A DNA stretch of 64,000 nt from Saccharothrix violaceirubra (GTDB lineage: Bacteria > Actinomycetota > Actinomycetes > Mycobacteriales > Pseudonocardiaceae). Made by a program: the position numbers and the translations under genes. This document shows, piece by piece, positions 49,233 through 57,600 of this stretch. The notes beneath the pieces were generated by a model. The model was not told the DNA's origin and did not search any database. It worked only from the letters and a program-made list of their open reading frames with translations. Each line of letters starts with the position of its first letter. Position 1 is the stretch's first letter. The stretch lies in contig NZ_JACHJS010000001.1 of assembly GCF_014203755.1 (NCBI RefSeq), positions 1,116,001 through 1,180,000 of the forward strand. The letters are read 5' to 3'.

Positions 49233-49274
49233 CCACTCTCCCAACCCCCCCACCCACACCTCCGAGGAGGTGGC

Positions 49275-50366
49275 ATGGCCCAAGTCCTCGACTACTCCGC
49301 AGGCATCCCCGGCGGCGCCGCGATCAAGGCCGCCGGTTACGCGGGCGCGGTCCGCTACATCGGACTGCCCGGCTACACCAAGAGCACCACACGGTCCGAA
49401 CTGGACGACTTCACCGCGCACGGCCTTGGCATGGCTTTGGTGTTCGAGCACCTGGCCAGCGACTGGCGGGGTGGCTACCTCGCCGGGTCCGAGAACTACC
49501 GGCGTGCACGACAGCACGCGACCGCCATCGGATTCCCCGCCGACAGGCCGATCTACATGGCCGTCGACCAGGACGTGGTCACCAACGCCGAGTTCGGTGT
49601 CGCGCTGGCCTACATCCGGGGCGCCCGCGACGCGGCCGGAGGCGATCCCGGCCTGGTCGGGGTGTACGGCGAGTACGACGTGTGCGCGGCCGTGGCCGCG
49701 TGGCGCGGACCGACCGGCGACCGGCTGTGCGACTGGTACTGGCAGTGCCGGGCCTGGTCCGGCACACCCGTACGGCTGCTCGACGCACGACACCTGTACC
49801 AGCGTGTCGGCACCGTCACCGTGGGCGGCGTCGACTGCGACATCAACGACGTGCTCCAGGACGACTGGGGCCAGCACCTGGAGGACTCCGTGGGCGTGAA
49901 CGACTCGCTCGGCGAGGTGACGGTCGGAGGCAACACGTTCTCCCTCACCCTCGCCAAGGCGGTGAAGGAGCTGTACCTCGGCGCCTACGAGGGGGGCGGG
50001 GACGCGGGCAGGCTGCCCGCCTACATCGCGGCGAACACCGCCGCAGCGGCGTGGGACACGCCGCTCGACAACAGATACGGCGGCCAGGTCACCGCGAAGA
50101 CGATGCTCGCCTACATCGACCAGCACGTGAACGACGTGCGCGCCGAGCAGGCCGCGCAGCGCGAGATCCTGGCCCAGCTCGCCCAGCACCCGGACATCAC
50201 CCCGGAACGGCTGGAGCAGGTCGTCCGGGACGCGGTCCAGGCAGCGAACACCGCCCACCTGGCCGAGGTGACCGCCGTGGTCCGTGAGATCGTCGGCGCC
50301 CGCGACGAGAACCTGGCGGACGAGGTCGTCGACGAGATCGGCCGCCGTACCGCGAGGGCTGCCTGA
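49275..50366 (+). CDS. Endolysin-like protein with DUF1906 glycoside-hydrolase-like domain
   Basis: 363 residues, ATG behind GAGGAGG. Residues about 1-205 match DUF1906 (Rv2525c-like TIM barrel): VLDYSAGIPGGAAIKAAGYA, VRYIGLPGYTK, IYMAVDQDV, GVYGEYDVCAAV, YWQCRAW, CDINDVLQDDWG. DUF1906 proteins act on or bind cell-wall peptidoglycan or glycans. The C-terminal third is helical and coiled-coil-like and may bind the wall or oligomerise. The place between membrane proteins and the holin supports a lysin. No second lysin (esterase) gene is seen. Confidence 0.8.
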   Translation: MAQVLDYSAGIPGGAAIKAAGYAGAVRYIGLPGYTKSTTRSELDDFTAHGLGMALVFEHLASDWRGGYLAGSENYRRARQHATAIGFPADRPIYMAVDQDVVTNAEFGVALAYIRGARDAAGGDPGLVGVYGEYDVCAAVAAWRGPTGDRLCDWYWQCRAWSGTPVRLLDARHLYQRVGTVTVGGVDCDINDVLQDDWGQHLEDSVGVNDSLGEVTVGGNTFSLTLAKAVKELYLGAYEGGGDAGRLPAYIAANTAAAAWDTPLDNRYGGQVTAKTMLAYIDQHVNDVRAEQAAQREILAQLAQHPDITPERLEQVVRDAVQAANTAHLAEVTAVVREIVGARDENLADEVVDEIGRRTARAA

Positions 50367-50764
50367 TGCGCGTGCTCGGCCGGGAGCCGGCCTACTGGAT
50401 GAGCCTGTGCGCCGCGCTGCTCGCGCTGGCCGGTGCGTTCGGGTTGCCGCTGACCGTGGAGCAGCAGGGCCTGCTCAACGCCTTGTTGGCTGCGGTGTTC
50501 GGCGCGATCACCGCCGCGCTGGTGGCCGCCGAGAAGTCGGTGCCTGCCTTGGTGGGCGTGTTCAAGGCCGCGATCGCCGTCGGGTTGGCATTCGGCCTGC
50601 GCCTAGCCCCTGAGGTCCAGGCGTCCGCGCTGGTCGTGGTCGAGCTGGTGTTGACCGGTCTTCTGGTGCGGCCCAACGTGGTCGCGTCCGTGCCGCCGTC
50701 GGAGAGGCTGGCCATGGTCGGCCCGGACGGTGTCCAGCACGCGACGTTCGGGTTGCGCGGCTAG
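50366..50764 (+). CDS. Holin-like membrane protein
   Basis: 132 residues. Start overlaps the lysin stop (TGATG). Hydrophobic segments: YWMSLCAALLALAGAFGLPL, GLLNALLAAVFGAITAALVA, a third near VFKAAIAVGLAFGLRLAP and VVELVLTGLLVRP. Typical size and place for a holin that times lysis. Confidence 0.75.
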   Translation: MRVLGREPAYWMSLCAALLALAGAFGLPLTVEQQGLLNALLAAVFGAITAALVAAEKSVPALVGVFKAAIAVGLAFGLRLAPEVQASALVVVELVLTGLLVRPNVVASVPPSERLAMVGPDGVQHATFGLRG

Positions 50765-50811
50765 CCTCATCCCTACGTCCACGGGTTTACGTCTCGTGTC
50801 CGTCTCGCAGC

Positions 50812-50844
50812 AACGCCCCGTCCACCTCTGGTGGGCGGGGCGTT
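50812..50844 (+). terminator. Intrinsic terminator after the lysis genes
   Basis: AACGCCCCGTCCACC (50812-50826) pairs with GGTGGGCGGGGCGTT (50830-50844), one G.T pair, loop of three bases. It separates phage late transcription from the Y RNA promoter. Confidence 0.7.
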
Positions 50845-50856
50845 GTCGTGTATCGG

Positions 50857-50884
50857 TTGACACCGGTCCGCCCCCGGGTACAGT
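50857..50884 (+). promoter_or_regulatory. Promoter of the Y RNA genes
   Basis: -35 TTGACA (50857-50862), 16-bp spacer, -10 TACAGT (50879-50884). The predicted start, about 50891-50895, coincides with the 5' arm of the first Y RNA stem. This is one of the best consensus promoters in the window. Confidence 0.7.
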
Positions 50885-50892
50885 GAAGTCCG

Positions 50893-50962
50893 CACTCCCG
50901 GTGCGCAGCTGGCGGTTACTTCATGGCGTTGAACACCGCAGGCGACTTTGATCTCGGGAGCC
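50893..50962 (+). ncRNA. Short Y RNA-like non-coding RNA
   Basis: About 66-70 nt. The ends pair: CTCCCG (50895-50900) with CGGGAG (50955-50960). Next to them the Y RNA signature is split over both strands, GGTGCGCAG on the 5' side and ACTTTGATC on the 3' side (the human Y RNA Ro-binding strand is ACUUGACC). An inner stem GCGGT (50912-50916)/ACCGC (50935-50939) closes a loop starting TACTTC. It lacks the tRNA-like module of the second copy. It lies between a consensus promoter and the second Y RNA, upstream of rsr, so it is expected to bind Rsr. Confidence 0.65.
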
Positions 50963-50970
50963 CACAACTC

Positions 50971-51115
50971 CACACGTGCCCGGTGCGCAGGCGAGGGTTA
51001 CTTCCACTACTAATGGGCGGTCGCAGGTTCGAGTCCTGCCAGCGGCTTCGGCCGTTGTAGCTCAGTTGGCCAGAGCAGCTACGTCACCTTCGCCGACTTG
51101 ATCTCGGGCCGTGTG
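50971..51115 (+). ncRNA. yrlA-like: YrlA-type Y RNA with circularly permuted tRNA-like module
   Basis: About 145 nt. The end stem is CACACG-T-GCCCG (50971-50982) with CGGGC-CGTGTG (51105-51115), one bulge. Then come the split Y signature (GGTGCGCAG; ACTTGATC) and an inner 9-bp stem GGCGAGGGT (50990-50998)/ACCTTCGCC (51086-51094). The distal part is a tRNA in permuted order: T arm GCAGG-TTCGAGT-CCTGC (51023-51039), acceptor-like 7-bp stem CAGCGGC/GCCGTTG (51040-51057) closed by a TTCG tetraloop, and D arm GCTC-AGTTGGCCA-GAGC (51060-51076). Bacterial YrlA RNAs have this layout; the Y stem replaces the anticodon arm. The rsr start codon follows 35 bases later. Confidence 0.88.
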
Positions 51116-51150
51116 GGGCTGTATCTCCCTCTCCGTAGAGAGGTCGAGCA

Positions 51151-52728
51151 GTGTCCAGGTTCAACACCGCCACGGCACGCCCGGTCGGCTCGGGTCCGAT
51201 CCACACGGAGTCGACGCCGTCGACCCTCACCCACGAGGGCGCCCCCGGGTACGCGCGGGACACCAAGTCCGCGCTGTTCCTGCTCGCGGTGTCCAACATG
51301 GCCGGCGAGGACACCTACTACGAGAAGGCCGGCGACCGCGACGCGCGGTACGCGGACCTCGTTCACGCCGCTGCCCTGGAAGACCCGAAATGGACGGCGC
51401 GTTTCCTGGCGTGGCTGCGGTCGGAGGCGAACATGCGCTCCGCGCCGCTGGTCGGTGCCTGCGAGTTCGTCCGCGCACGCCTGACCGCGCAGCGGCGACG
51501 GCGTGGTGCCAACCGGGCCGTGATCGCGTCCGTGCTCCAGCGCGCCGACGAGCCGGGTGAACTGCTCGCGTACTGGACCTCCCGGTACGGACGGGCGATT
51601 CCGAAGCCGGTGAAGCGCGGGGTCGCGGACGCCGTGCTGCGTCTGTACGACGAGCGCTCTCTGTCCAAGTGGGACTCCGCTGGGCGCGGGTTCCGGTTCG
51701 GTGACGTGCTCAACCTCGTCCACCCGACCCCTCGCGCGGACTGGCAGGGCGACCTGTTCCGGTACGCGCTCGACCGCAGGCACGGCAACGCAGAGGAGAT
51801 CCCCGAGTCGCTGACAGTGCTTCGTCAGCGCGGCGACATGCTGTCGTGGCCGGTGGAACAGCGACGCGCCCTGTTCGCCAACGACGTCGTTGCCTCCTCG
51901 GTCCTGCGTACGGCGGGGATGACGTGGGAGTCGGTCGCCGGGTGGTTGCAAGGACCGCTCGACGCGCGCGTGTGGGAAGCGCTGATCCCGTCCATGGGCT
52001 ACATGGCCCTGCTGCGCAACCTGCGCAACTTCGACGAGGCAGGGGTGTCCGACCAGGTCGCGGCGTCCGTGTCGGCGCGGCTGGCCGACCCGGGCCAGGT
52101 GGCGAGGTCGAGGCAGTTCCCGTTCCGGTTCCTGTCCGCGTACGAGGCCGCGCCGAGCCTGCGCTGGGGCCACGCCCTCGACCAGGCGCTGCAAGCCTCG
52201 CTCGCGCAGCTGCCCGCGCTGCCCGGCCGGTCGTTGATCCTGATCGACACGTCCGCGTCGATGACCGGCACGTCGTTGTCCGCCAGGTCCAAGGTCACTC
52301 CCGCCAAGGCTGCGGCGGTGTTCGGCGTCGCACTGGCCGCCAAGGGTGTCGACGTGGACCTGCGCGGGTTCGCCTCCGGCGAGTTCGTGCACACCGTCCC
52401 GCGCGGCGGGTCGGTGATCCGCGAGGTCGACCGGTTCCTGTCCCGGATCGGCGAGGTCGGCCACGGCACCGACATCGCCGGCGCCGTCCGCCGCAGCTAC
52501 AACGGCCACGACCGGGTGGTCATCGTCTCCGACATGCAGACCATGACCGGCGGCGTCGACACTGCAGTCCCCGGGCACGTGCCGGTCTACGGGTTCAACC
52601 TCGGCGGCTACCGGGCGGCGGCCATGGCCACCGTCGGGAACAGGCACGAGTTCGGCGGGCTGACCGACGCGACGTTCCGCATGGTCCCGCTGCTCGAAGC
52701 AGGCCGGAACGCGGACTGGCCGTTCTGA
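51151..52728 (+). CDS. rsr: Ro60/TROVE-domain protein Rsr
   Basis: 525 residues from a GTG behind GAGAGG. Rsr, the bacterial Ro60 homologue, is a ring-shaped RNA-binding protein that binds Y RNAs and, with exoribonucleases, takes part in RNA decay and stress survival. Residues about 30-340 are the TROVE HEAT-like repeats (ALFLLAVSNMAGEDTYYEKA, ALEDPKWTARFLAWLRSEAN, IPSMGYMALLRNLRNFDEAG). Residues about 360-525 are the von Willebrand A domain with MIDAS DTSAS (SLILIDTSASMTG), the Thr of GTDIAG and the Asp of VSDMQT. It lies directly after two Y RNA genes and inside a prophage, between holin and integrase. Confidence 0.92.
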   Translation: MSRFNTATARPVGSGPIHTESTPSTLTHEGAPGYARDTKSALFLLAVSNMAGEDTYYEKAGDRDARYADLVHAAALEDPKWTARFLAWLRSEANMRSAPLVGACEFVRARLTAQRRRRGANRAVIASVLQRADEPGELLAYWTSRYGRAIPKPVKRGVADAVLRLYDERSLSKWDSAGRGFRFGDVLNLVHPTPRADWQGDLFRYALDRRHGNAEEIPESLTVLRQRGDMLSWPVEQRRALFANDVVASSVLRTAGMTWESVAGWLQGPLDARVWEALIPSMGYMALLRNLRNFDEAGVSDQVAASVSARLADPGQVARSRQFPFRFLSAYEAAPSLRWGHALDQALQASLAQLPALPGRSLILIDTSASMTGTSLSARSKVTPAKAAAVFGVALAAKGVDVDLRGFASGEFVHTVPRGGSVIREVDRFLSRIGEVGHGTDIAGAVRRSYNGHDRVVIVSDMQTMTGGVDTAVPGHVPVYGFNLGGYRAAAMATVGNRHEFGGLTDATFRMVPLLEAGRNADWPF

Positions 52729-52731
52729 CCG

Positions 52732-52770
52732 CCCGGTGCCCGCCCGCGAATCCCGCTGGCGGGCACCGGG
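52732..52770. terminator. Bidirectional terminator between convergent genes
   Basis: A perfect 13-bp stem, CCCGGTGCCCGCC (52732-52744) with GGCGGGCACCGGG (52758-52770), loop 13 nt. It sits exactly between the rsr stop and the convergent lipoprotein stop. Confidence 0.75.
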
Positions 52771-53235
52771 TCAGCCGCCCAAGTCCCCGAGCTGCAGGTC
52801 GACCGGCAGCGTCGCCCCGCCCCCGATCAGGATGGTCGTGACGTGCGGCAGACAGTCGACGCCCGAGCACGTCTCGTAGGCGTCGTACGCGCTTTTGACC
52901 TCCCCGATCAAGGCCGTGGCCTTGGCGTAGTGGTCGGGGTTCGGCTGCGATTCGATCGCCTGCTCCACCGCGTACGCCACGTTGACGATCCAGATCAGCA
53001 GAGCAGCGCAGTTCTCCGACTTGACCACAGCCGGGGCGCAAGCGCTCGGCGGTGCGCTGTCGGTGGCCTGCTTGAACAGCGGCCCGTAGCGGGTGTACAG
53101 GTCCCCGGTCGTGGCACTGGAGGTCACGACCGAGGACGTAGTCGCCGAACTAGGTGGTGGGCTCGCGGTGGGCTCGTTCGGTGCGGTGGAGCAGCCGGCG
53201 AGCAGGAGGGCGGCGGCGACAGCGGCGGTACGCAT
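52771..53235 (-). CDS. Prophage lipoprotein
   Basis: 154 residues. Signal peptide MRTAAVAAALLLAGC with lipobox LLAGC (Cys at residue 15), then a Ser/Thr/Pro-rich linker (STAPNEPTASPPPSSATTSS) and a helical domain with four Cys (SACAP, ENCAAL, ETCSGVDCLP). Expressed next to the integrase on the lysogeny side, it may act at the cell surface in superinfection exclusion; that is inference. Confidence 0.65.
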   Translation of the reverse strand: MRTAAVAAALLLAGCSTAPNEPTASPPPSSATTSSVVTSSATTGDLYTRYGPLFKQATDSAPPSACAPAVVKSENCAALLIWIVNVAYAVEQAIESQPNPDHYAKATALIGEVKSAYDAYETCSGVDCLPHVTTILIGGGATLPVDLQLGDLGG

Positions 53236-53291
53236 GCCTGCCTGTCGCCACCACCGGCCCCGGTCGTTACTCCGCTCACTCGATCAGGGCT

Positions 53292-54491
53292 TCACGCCGA
53301 ATGCAGGCGGTGGATCGTCGCTGCCGCCCGCCTATTCGGCTCCCCCTTCGCCATGTAGATGTTCTGGGTCATCGACGGGTTGGCGTGCCGCAAGATGCCC
53401 GCGATCTCGCGCGCGGAATGCCCGCCACGGTCCAGTGCCGTGGCGACCGTCTTGCGACCCAGGTGCGTGGTGAATCGCGGATAGCCGATCCGGATCCGCA
53501 TCCGCCGCACCGCCCGCTGCACGTTGGACGGCGTGCGCCAGCCTCCCAGAGCCGACGGAAAAATCGCCGTTCCCGGAAAGACCTGGTCGGGTTTCCGCGC
53601 CCGCAGCAGATCGACCAGGAACTCGGGCATCACCACGACGCCGCGCGAAGTCGCGGTCTTGCCCTCGTGGCGGACCACTCCCTTGCCCGTCACGGACACC
53701 AGGTTCGCGTGGAACCAGACGCCACCGGCTGGAACGACGACCTCCTCTTCGGAGTCGCGCATCCGGATCGCGTCCGAGCCGAGGTTGACGTCGCCCCATT
53801 GCAGGGCCAGCGCCTCGCCGAAACGCGCGCCCGTGCCGAAAAGAAGCCGGATCAGGTCCCGCAGGTCCGCTCGTGCCGAGTACCGGTCGCCGTCGAGCCG
53901 CGCCAGGAAATCCACGAGCTGCTTGTCGTCGTAGGCGGCGACCGCTTTCTTGCGCCCGTCGTCTTTGATCTGTCCCATGTCGCGCACAGGATTGCGGCCG
54001 AGCAGCCCGCGGTCGACGGCCTCCTGCAGGACTCCGGACAGCACGGTGCGCACGCCGCGGCGAGTGGGGGCGGACAGGCCGTTGGCCTTCATCGCGGACA
54101 GCACGCGCCCGAGCCTGCCGGGTGTGCACTCGCGTAGGTACAGGTCTCCGATCGCTGGCAGCACGTGGCCTTCGAGGCGGCCCTTGTAGCGGTCGTAGGT
54201 GGTACCGACGTGCTCGGTCCTGATCCGATCGAGCCAGACGGCGGCGACCGCGCGGAACTTGGTGTCCGCCCCGGCCGGGAGGTCCTCGTTGAGGATTTCG
54301 GCGAGGGCGGCCTTCAGTGCGGCCTTGGCCTTGGCCTCGGTGGTCGCACGGCGTTCGAGTCGTCCGACCTTGCCCGCGTAGTCGCGGTAGCGGCAGTCGG
54401 CACGCCATTTGGCGGGCGTGACGTCGCCGGGGGTGAGTCGGGTGGTGTTGATCTCGCCGTAGGTGCCGATTCGGAGCGGTGGGCGTGGCAT
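53292..54491 (-). CDS. int: Tyrosine recombinase/phage integrase
   Basis: 399 residues from the ATG at 54491 (MPRPPLRIGTYGEINTTRLT). An N-terminal arm-binding/SAM-like region with ADTKFRAVAAVWLDRIRTEH and YDRYKGRLEGHVLPAIGDLY, then the catalytic domain: Arg in FGTGARFGEALALQWG, His-x-x-Arg in TTHLGRKTVATAL, His in ILRHANPSMTQN, and the nucleophile Tyr in NIYMAKGEP. It integrates and, with an excision factor, excises the prophage. The candidate att core lies about 100 bp upstream of its start codon. Confidence 0.92.
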   Translation of the reverse strand: MPRPPLRIGTYGEINTTRLTPGDVTPAKWRADCRYRDYAGKVGRLERRATTEAKAKAALKAALAEILNEDLPAGADTKFRAVAAVWLDRIRTEHVGTTYDRYKGRLEGHVLPAIGDLYLRECTPGRLGRVLSAMKANGLSAPTRRGVRTVLSGVLQEAVDRGLLGRNPVRDMGQIKDDGRKKAVAAYDDKQLVDFLARLDGDRYSARADLRDLIRLLFGTGARFGEALALQWGDVNLGSDAIRMRDSEEEVVVPAGGVWFHANLVSVTGKGVVRHEGKTATSRGVVVMPEFLVDLLRARKPDQVFPGTAIFPSALGGWRTPSNVQRAVRRMRIRIGYPRFTTHLGRKTVATALDRGGHSAREIAGILRHANPSMTQNIYMAKGEPNRRAAATIHRLHSA

Positions 54492-54587
54492 CTGAGGTGC
54501 CTCCGTGAAAAAGGAGGGTTTGCGACGGTAGCGGCCTACTCTACCGGCCCAGAAGCTTCCGTTCCACGGCGCTGACCTGCGTCTATC

Positions 54588-54628
54588 TGGTGCCCCCGGT
54601 GCGACTCGAACGCACACTGGACGGATTC
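54588..54628 (-). other. tRNA 3'-end-like sequence, candidate attachment core
   Basis: On the minus strand this reads as the last 40 bases of a tRNA gene: T arm GTGCG-TTCGAGT-CGCAC, acceptor 3' strand CGGGGGC, then ACCA. Integrases of this class often use such 3' ends. With the ACCA end facing the integrase, an intact tRNA 5' half would be expected on the chromosomal side, but I do not find a convincing GCCCCCG acceptor strand and D arm there; only GCCCC at 54662-54666 pairs in part. I found no second copy in the window. Confidence 0.45.
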
Positions 54629-54669
54629 CGCGCCCGCCAGGTCGTAGCCGACCTCGGTTGGGGCACGTT

Positions 54670-57600
54670 GTGAGCCGATCTCGCGTTGTCGCCAGATCAG
54701 CCGTACCGGTATTGGCGGCGATCCTCGTCGTCGGTTCGACCGCCGGTACCGCGCTGGCCGCGGAAGATCAGCCCGCGCCGTCCGTCGCCACCGCGACGGG
54801 CCTGGACGCGGGCATGGTGGACACCAAGGTCGTCGACCGGTTGTCCACCGCGACCGGCACGGTCACCGCGTTCGTCGAGCTGGAGGCCAAGCCCGCCGTC
54901 GACGCGTACGAGGAGAAGGCCGACCAGGGCGGGACCAAGCAGCAGGCCAAGGACGCCGCCAAGGCGTCCAAGGCCGAATCGGGCAAGGTCGCGGACTCCG
55001 TCGTCGGCGACCTCAAGGGCAAGGACGGCGCCACCCGCGAGCTGTACCGGACCGCCAACGGCGTGCCGGGCGTGGTCGTGCGGGCCGACGCGGAGAAGCT
55101 GCGCGAACTCGCCACGCGGTCGGACGTGAAGTCCATTCGCACCGTCGTGCCCAAGCAGCGCACCAACGCCAGCGCCGTGCAGCTGACCAAGACGCTCAAC
55201 GCGTGGCAGAGCTACGGCAAGCTCGGCGACGACACCCGCATGGGCATCATCGACACGGGCATCGACTACACCCACGCCGACTTCGCCGGTCCGGGCACGC
55301 CCGAGGCGTACAAGGCCGTCGACCCGACGAAGGTCGACCCGTCGTTCTTCCCGACCGCCAAGGTCGTCGGCGGCTACGACTTCGTGGGCGACGCGTACGA
55401 CGGCGAGAGCCCCGACCCCGAGATCAACACGCCCAAGCCCGACCCGAACCCGCTGGACTGCAACGACCACGGCACGCACGTGGCGGGCACCGCGGCCGGT
55501 TTCGGCGTCAACGCCGACGGCTCCACGTTCAAGGGCGACTACACCAAGCTCACGCCCGAGGCGCTCAACGCCATGCGCATCGGCCCCGGCACCGCGCCCA
55601 AGGCCCTGCTCTACGGCCTGAAGGTGTTCGGCTGCACCGGCTCCACCAACGTCACCAGCCTCGCGCTGGACTGGTCGCTCGACCCGGACGGCGACGGCGA
55701 CTTCTCCGACCACCTCGACGTGGTCAACCTGTCGCTGGGCTCGGACTACGGCGCCCCGGACGACCCCGACAGCCTGTTCGTGCGCAAGCTGAACAAGGCC
55801 GGCGTGCTGACCGTGTTCTCGGCCGGCAACGGCGGCGACCTCTACGACATCGGCGGCTCGCCGGGCAGCACGCCCGAGGCGCTGACCGTGGCCAGCACCC
55901 GGGACGCGGCCGTCCTGCGCGACGCCGCCGAGGTCACCGCGCCCGGCGCGGTCGCGGGGTCCAAGCCCGGCCAGTACAGCCAGTCCTACGACTACGCGGG
56001 CAAGGACACCACCAAGCCCGTCGTGAAGCTGACCGACCCGGCCAACCTCGACGGCTGCCTGCCGTTCTCGGCCGCGGACAAGGCCGCCGTCGCGGGCAAG
56101 TTCGTGTGGCTGGAGTGGGACGACAACGACGCCACCCGACGCTGCGGTTCGGCGGGCCGGTCCAACAACGCCTCGGCCGCCGGCGCGGTCGGCGCGGTGT
56201 TCTCGTCGGCGTTGGAGAACTTCAACGCGGGCATCGCGGGCAACGCGGCCATCCCGGTGTTCCAGTTCACCGGCTCGGCCACCGCTTCGCTGCGCCCGGC
56301 GCTGGACGCGGGCACGCTCGTCGTCCGGCTCGCCGGCGACCTGCGCACCTCGCTGCCCACCTACAACCAGGCGCTCACGGACACGCCCAGCACGTTCACC
56401 TCGCGTGGCGTGCGCGGCCCGGTCGTGAAGCCGGACGTGGCCGCGCCCGGCGACACCATCGCCTCCGCGCTGGTCGGCTCGGGCAACAAGACGCTGGTCA
56501 TCAGCGGCACGTCGATGGCCGCGCCGCACACCACCGGCATCGCCGCGCTGGTCCGCCAGGCCCACCCGGACTGGACGACCGAAGAGGTCAAGGCCGCGAT
56601 CATGAACAGCGCGGGCGCGGACGTGAAGGAGAACGGCAAGACCTTCGCGCCCAACCGCGTCGGCGCCGGTCGCATCGACGGCAAGGCCGCGCTGGACAAC
56701 CAGGTCCTGGCCTACGTCGAGGACGACAAGGGCGCGGTGTCCGCGTCGTTCGGCACGGTCGAGGTGGCCAAGCCGGTCGCGCTCACCAAGACGATCAAGG
56801 TCGTCAACAAGAGCACGAAGTGGGTCGACTACAAGGTCGGCTACGAGGCGCTGACCACGATCCCGGGCGTGGCCTACGAGCTGTCCGCCGAGACCGTCCG
56901 GCTCGCGCCGCGCGGCGTGGCCAAGGTCCGCGTGACGCTGCGCATCACCGACCCGAAGGCGCTGGCCAAGACCGTCGACCCGACGATCGTGCCCACCCAG
57001 CTCGGCGTGCCGCGCCAGTTCCTGGCCGACGCGTCGGGCCGCGTGGTCCTCACGCCCAAGAGCGGCGCGACCGTGGCCCTGCGCGTGCCGGTGTACTCGG
57101 CGCCCAAGCCCGCCGCGGACATCGACACGGTGAACACGCTCCAGTTCAAGGGCAAGAACACCCAGGCCGTGCTCAACCTGACCGGCCGGGGCGTCGACCA
57201 GACCGGCTACAGGTCGCTGATCAGCGTCCTGGAGCTGCAGGCCACGTCGCCCAAGCTGCGCGACTGCAAGCGCAACGTCACGACGAACTGTGCGCTCAAC
57301 GAGACGGCCAAGGGCGGTGACCTGCGGTTCGTCGGCGCGGCGTCCACTGCGCCGCTGGCCAGGCAGCAGGGCAAGGCGGCCGACTCGGTGCTCGGGTTCG
57401 GCATCGCGACCTGGGGCAACTGGTACAACCTCGGCAACAACACCAGCCCGTTCGTCGACATCGACACCGACGGCGACGGCACGTTCGACTTCGAGGTCTA
57501 CGCGACCAAGCTGTCGGACACCGACCTGCTCGTGGCGGCGACGGTGAACCTCGCCACCGGCGCGACCGTGAGCGTCCAACCGGTCAACGGCCAGTGGGGC

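Larger units (their letters stand above)
17469..54628 (+). mobile_element. Siphovirus-type prophage
   Basis: A complete virion gene set in the standard order (terminase, portal, MuF, scaffold, decoration, capsid, connectors, tube, G/GT, tape measure, tail tip, lysin, holin), with early genes to the left and an integrase at the right end. All structural genes look intact. The right end is put at the tRNA-like att candidate; the left end is not identified and may lie beyond the start of the window. Confidence 0.85.

Noticed and set aside
51023..51076. Ordinary tRNA gene
   Set aside because: T arm precedes D arm and there is no anticodon arm; the acceptor stem is capped by TTCG. The order fits the YrlA tRNA-like module, not a functional tRNA.
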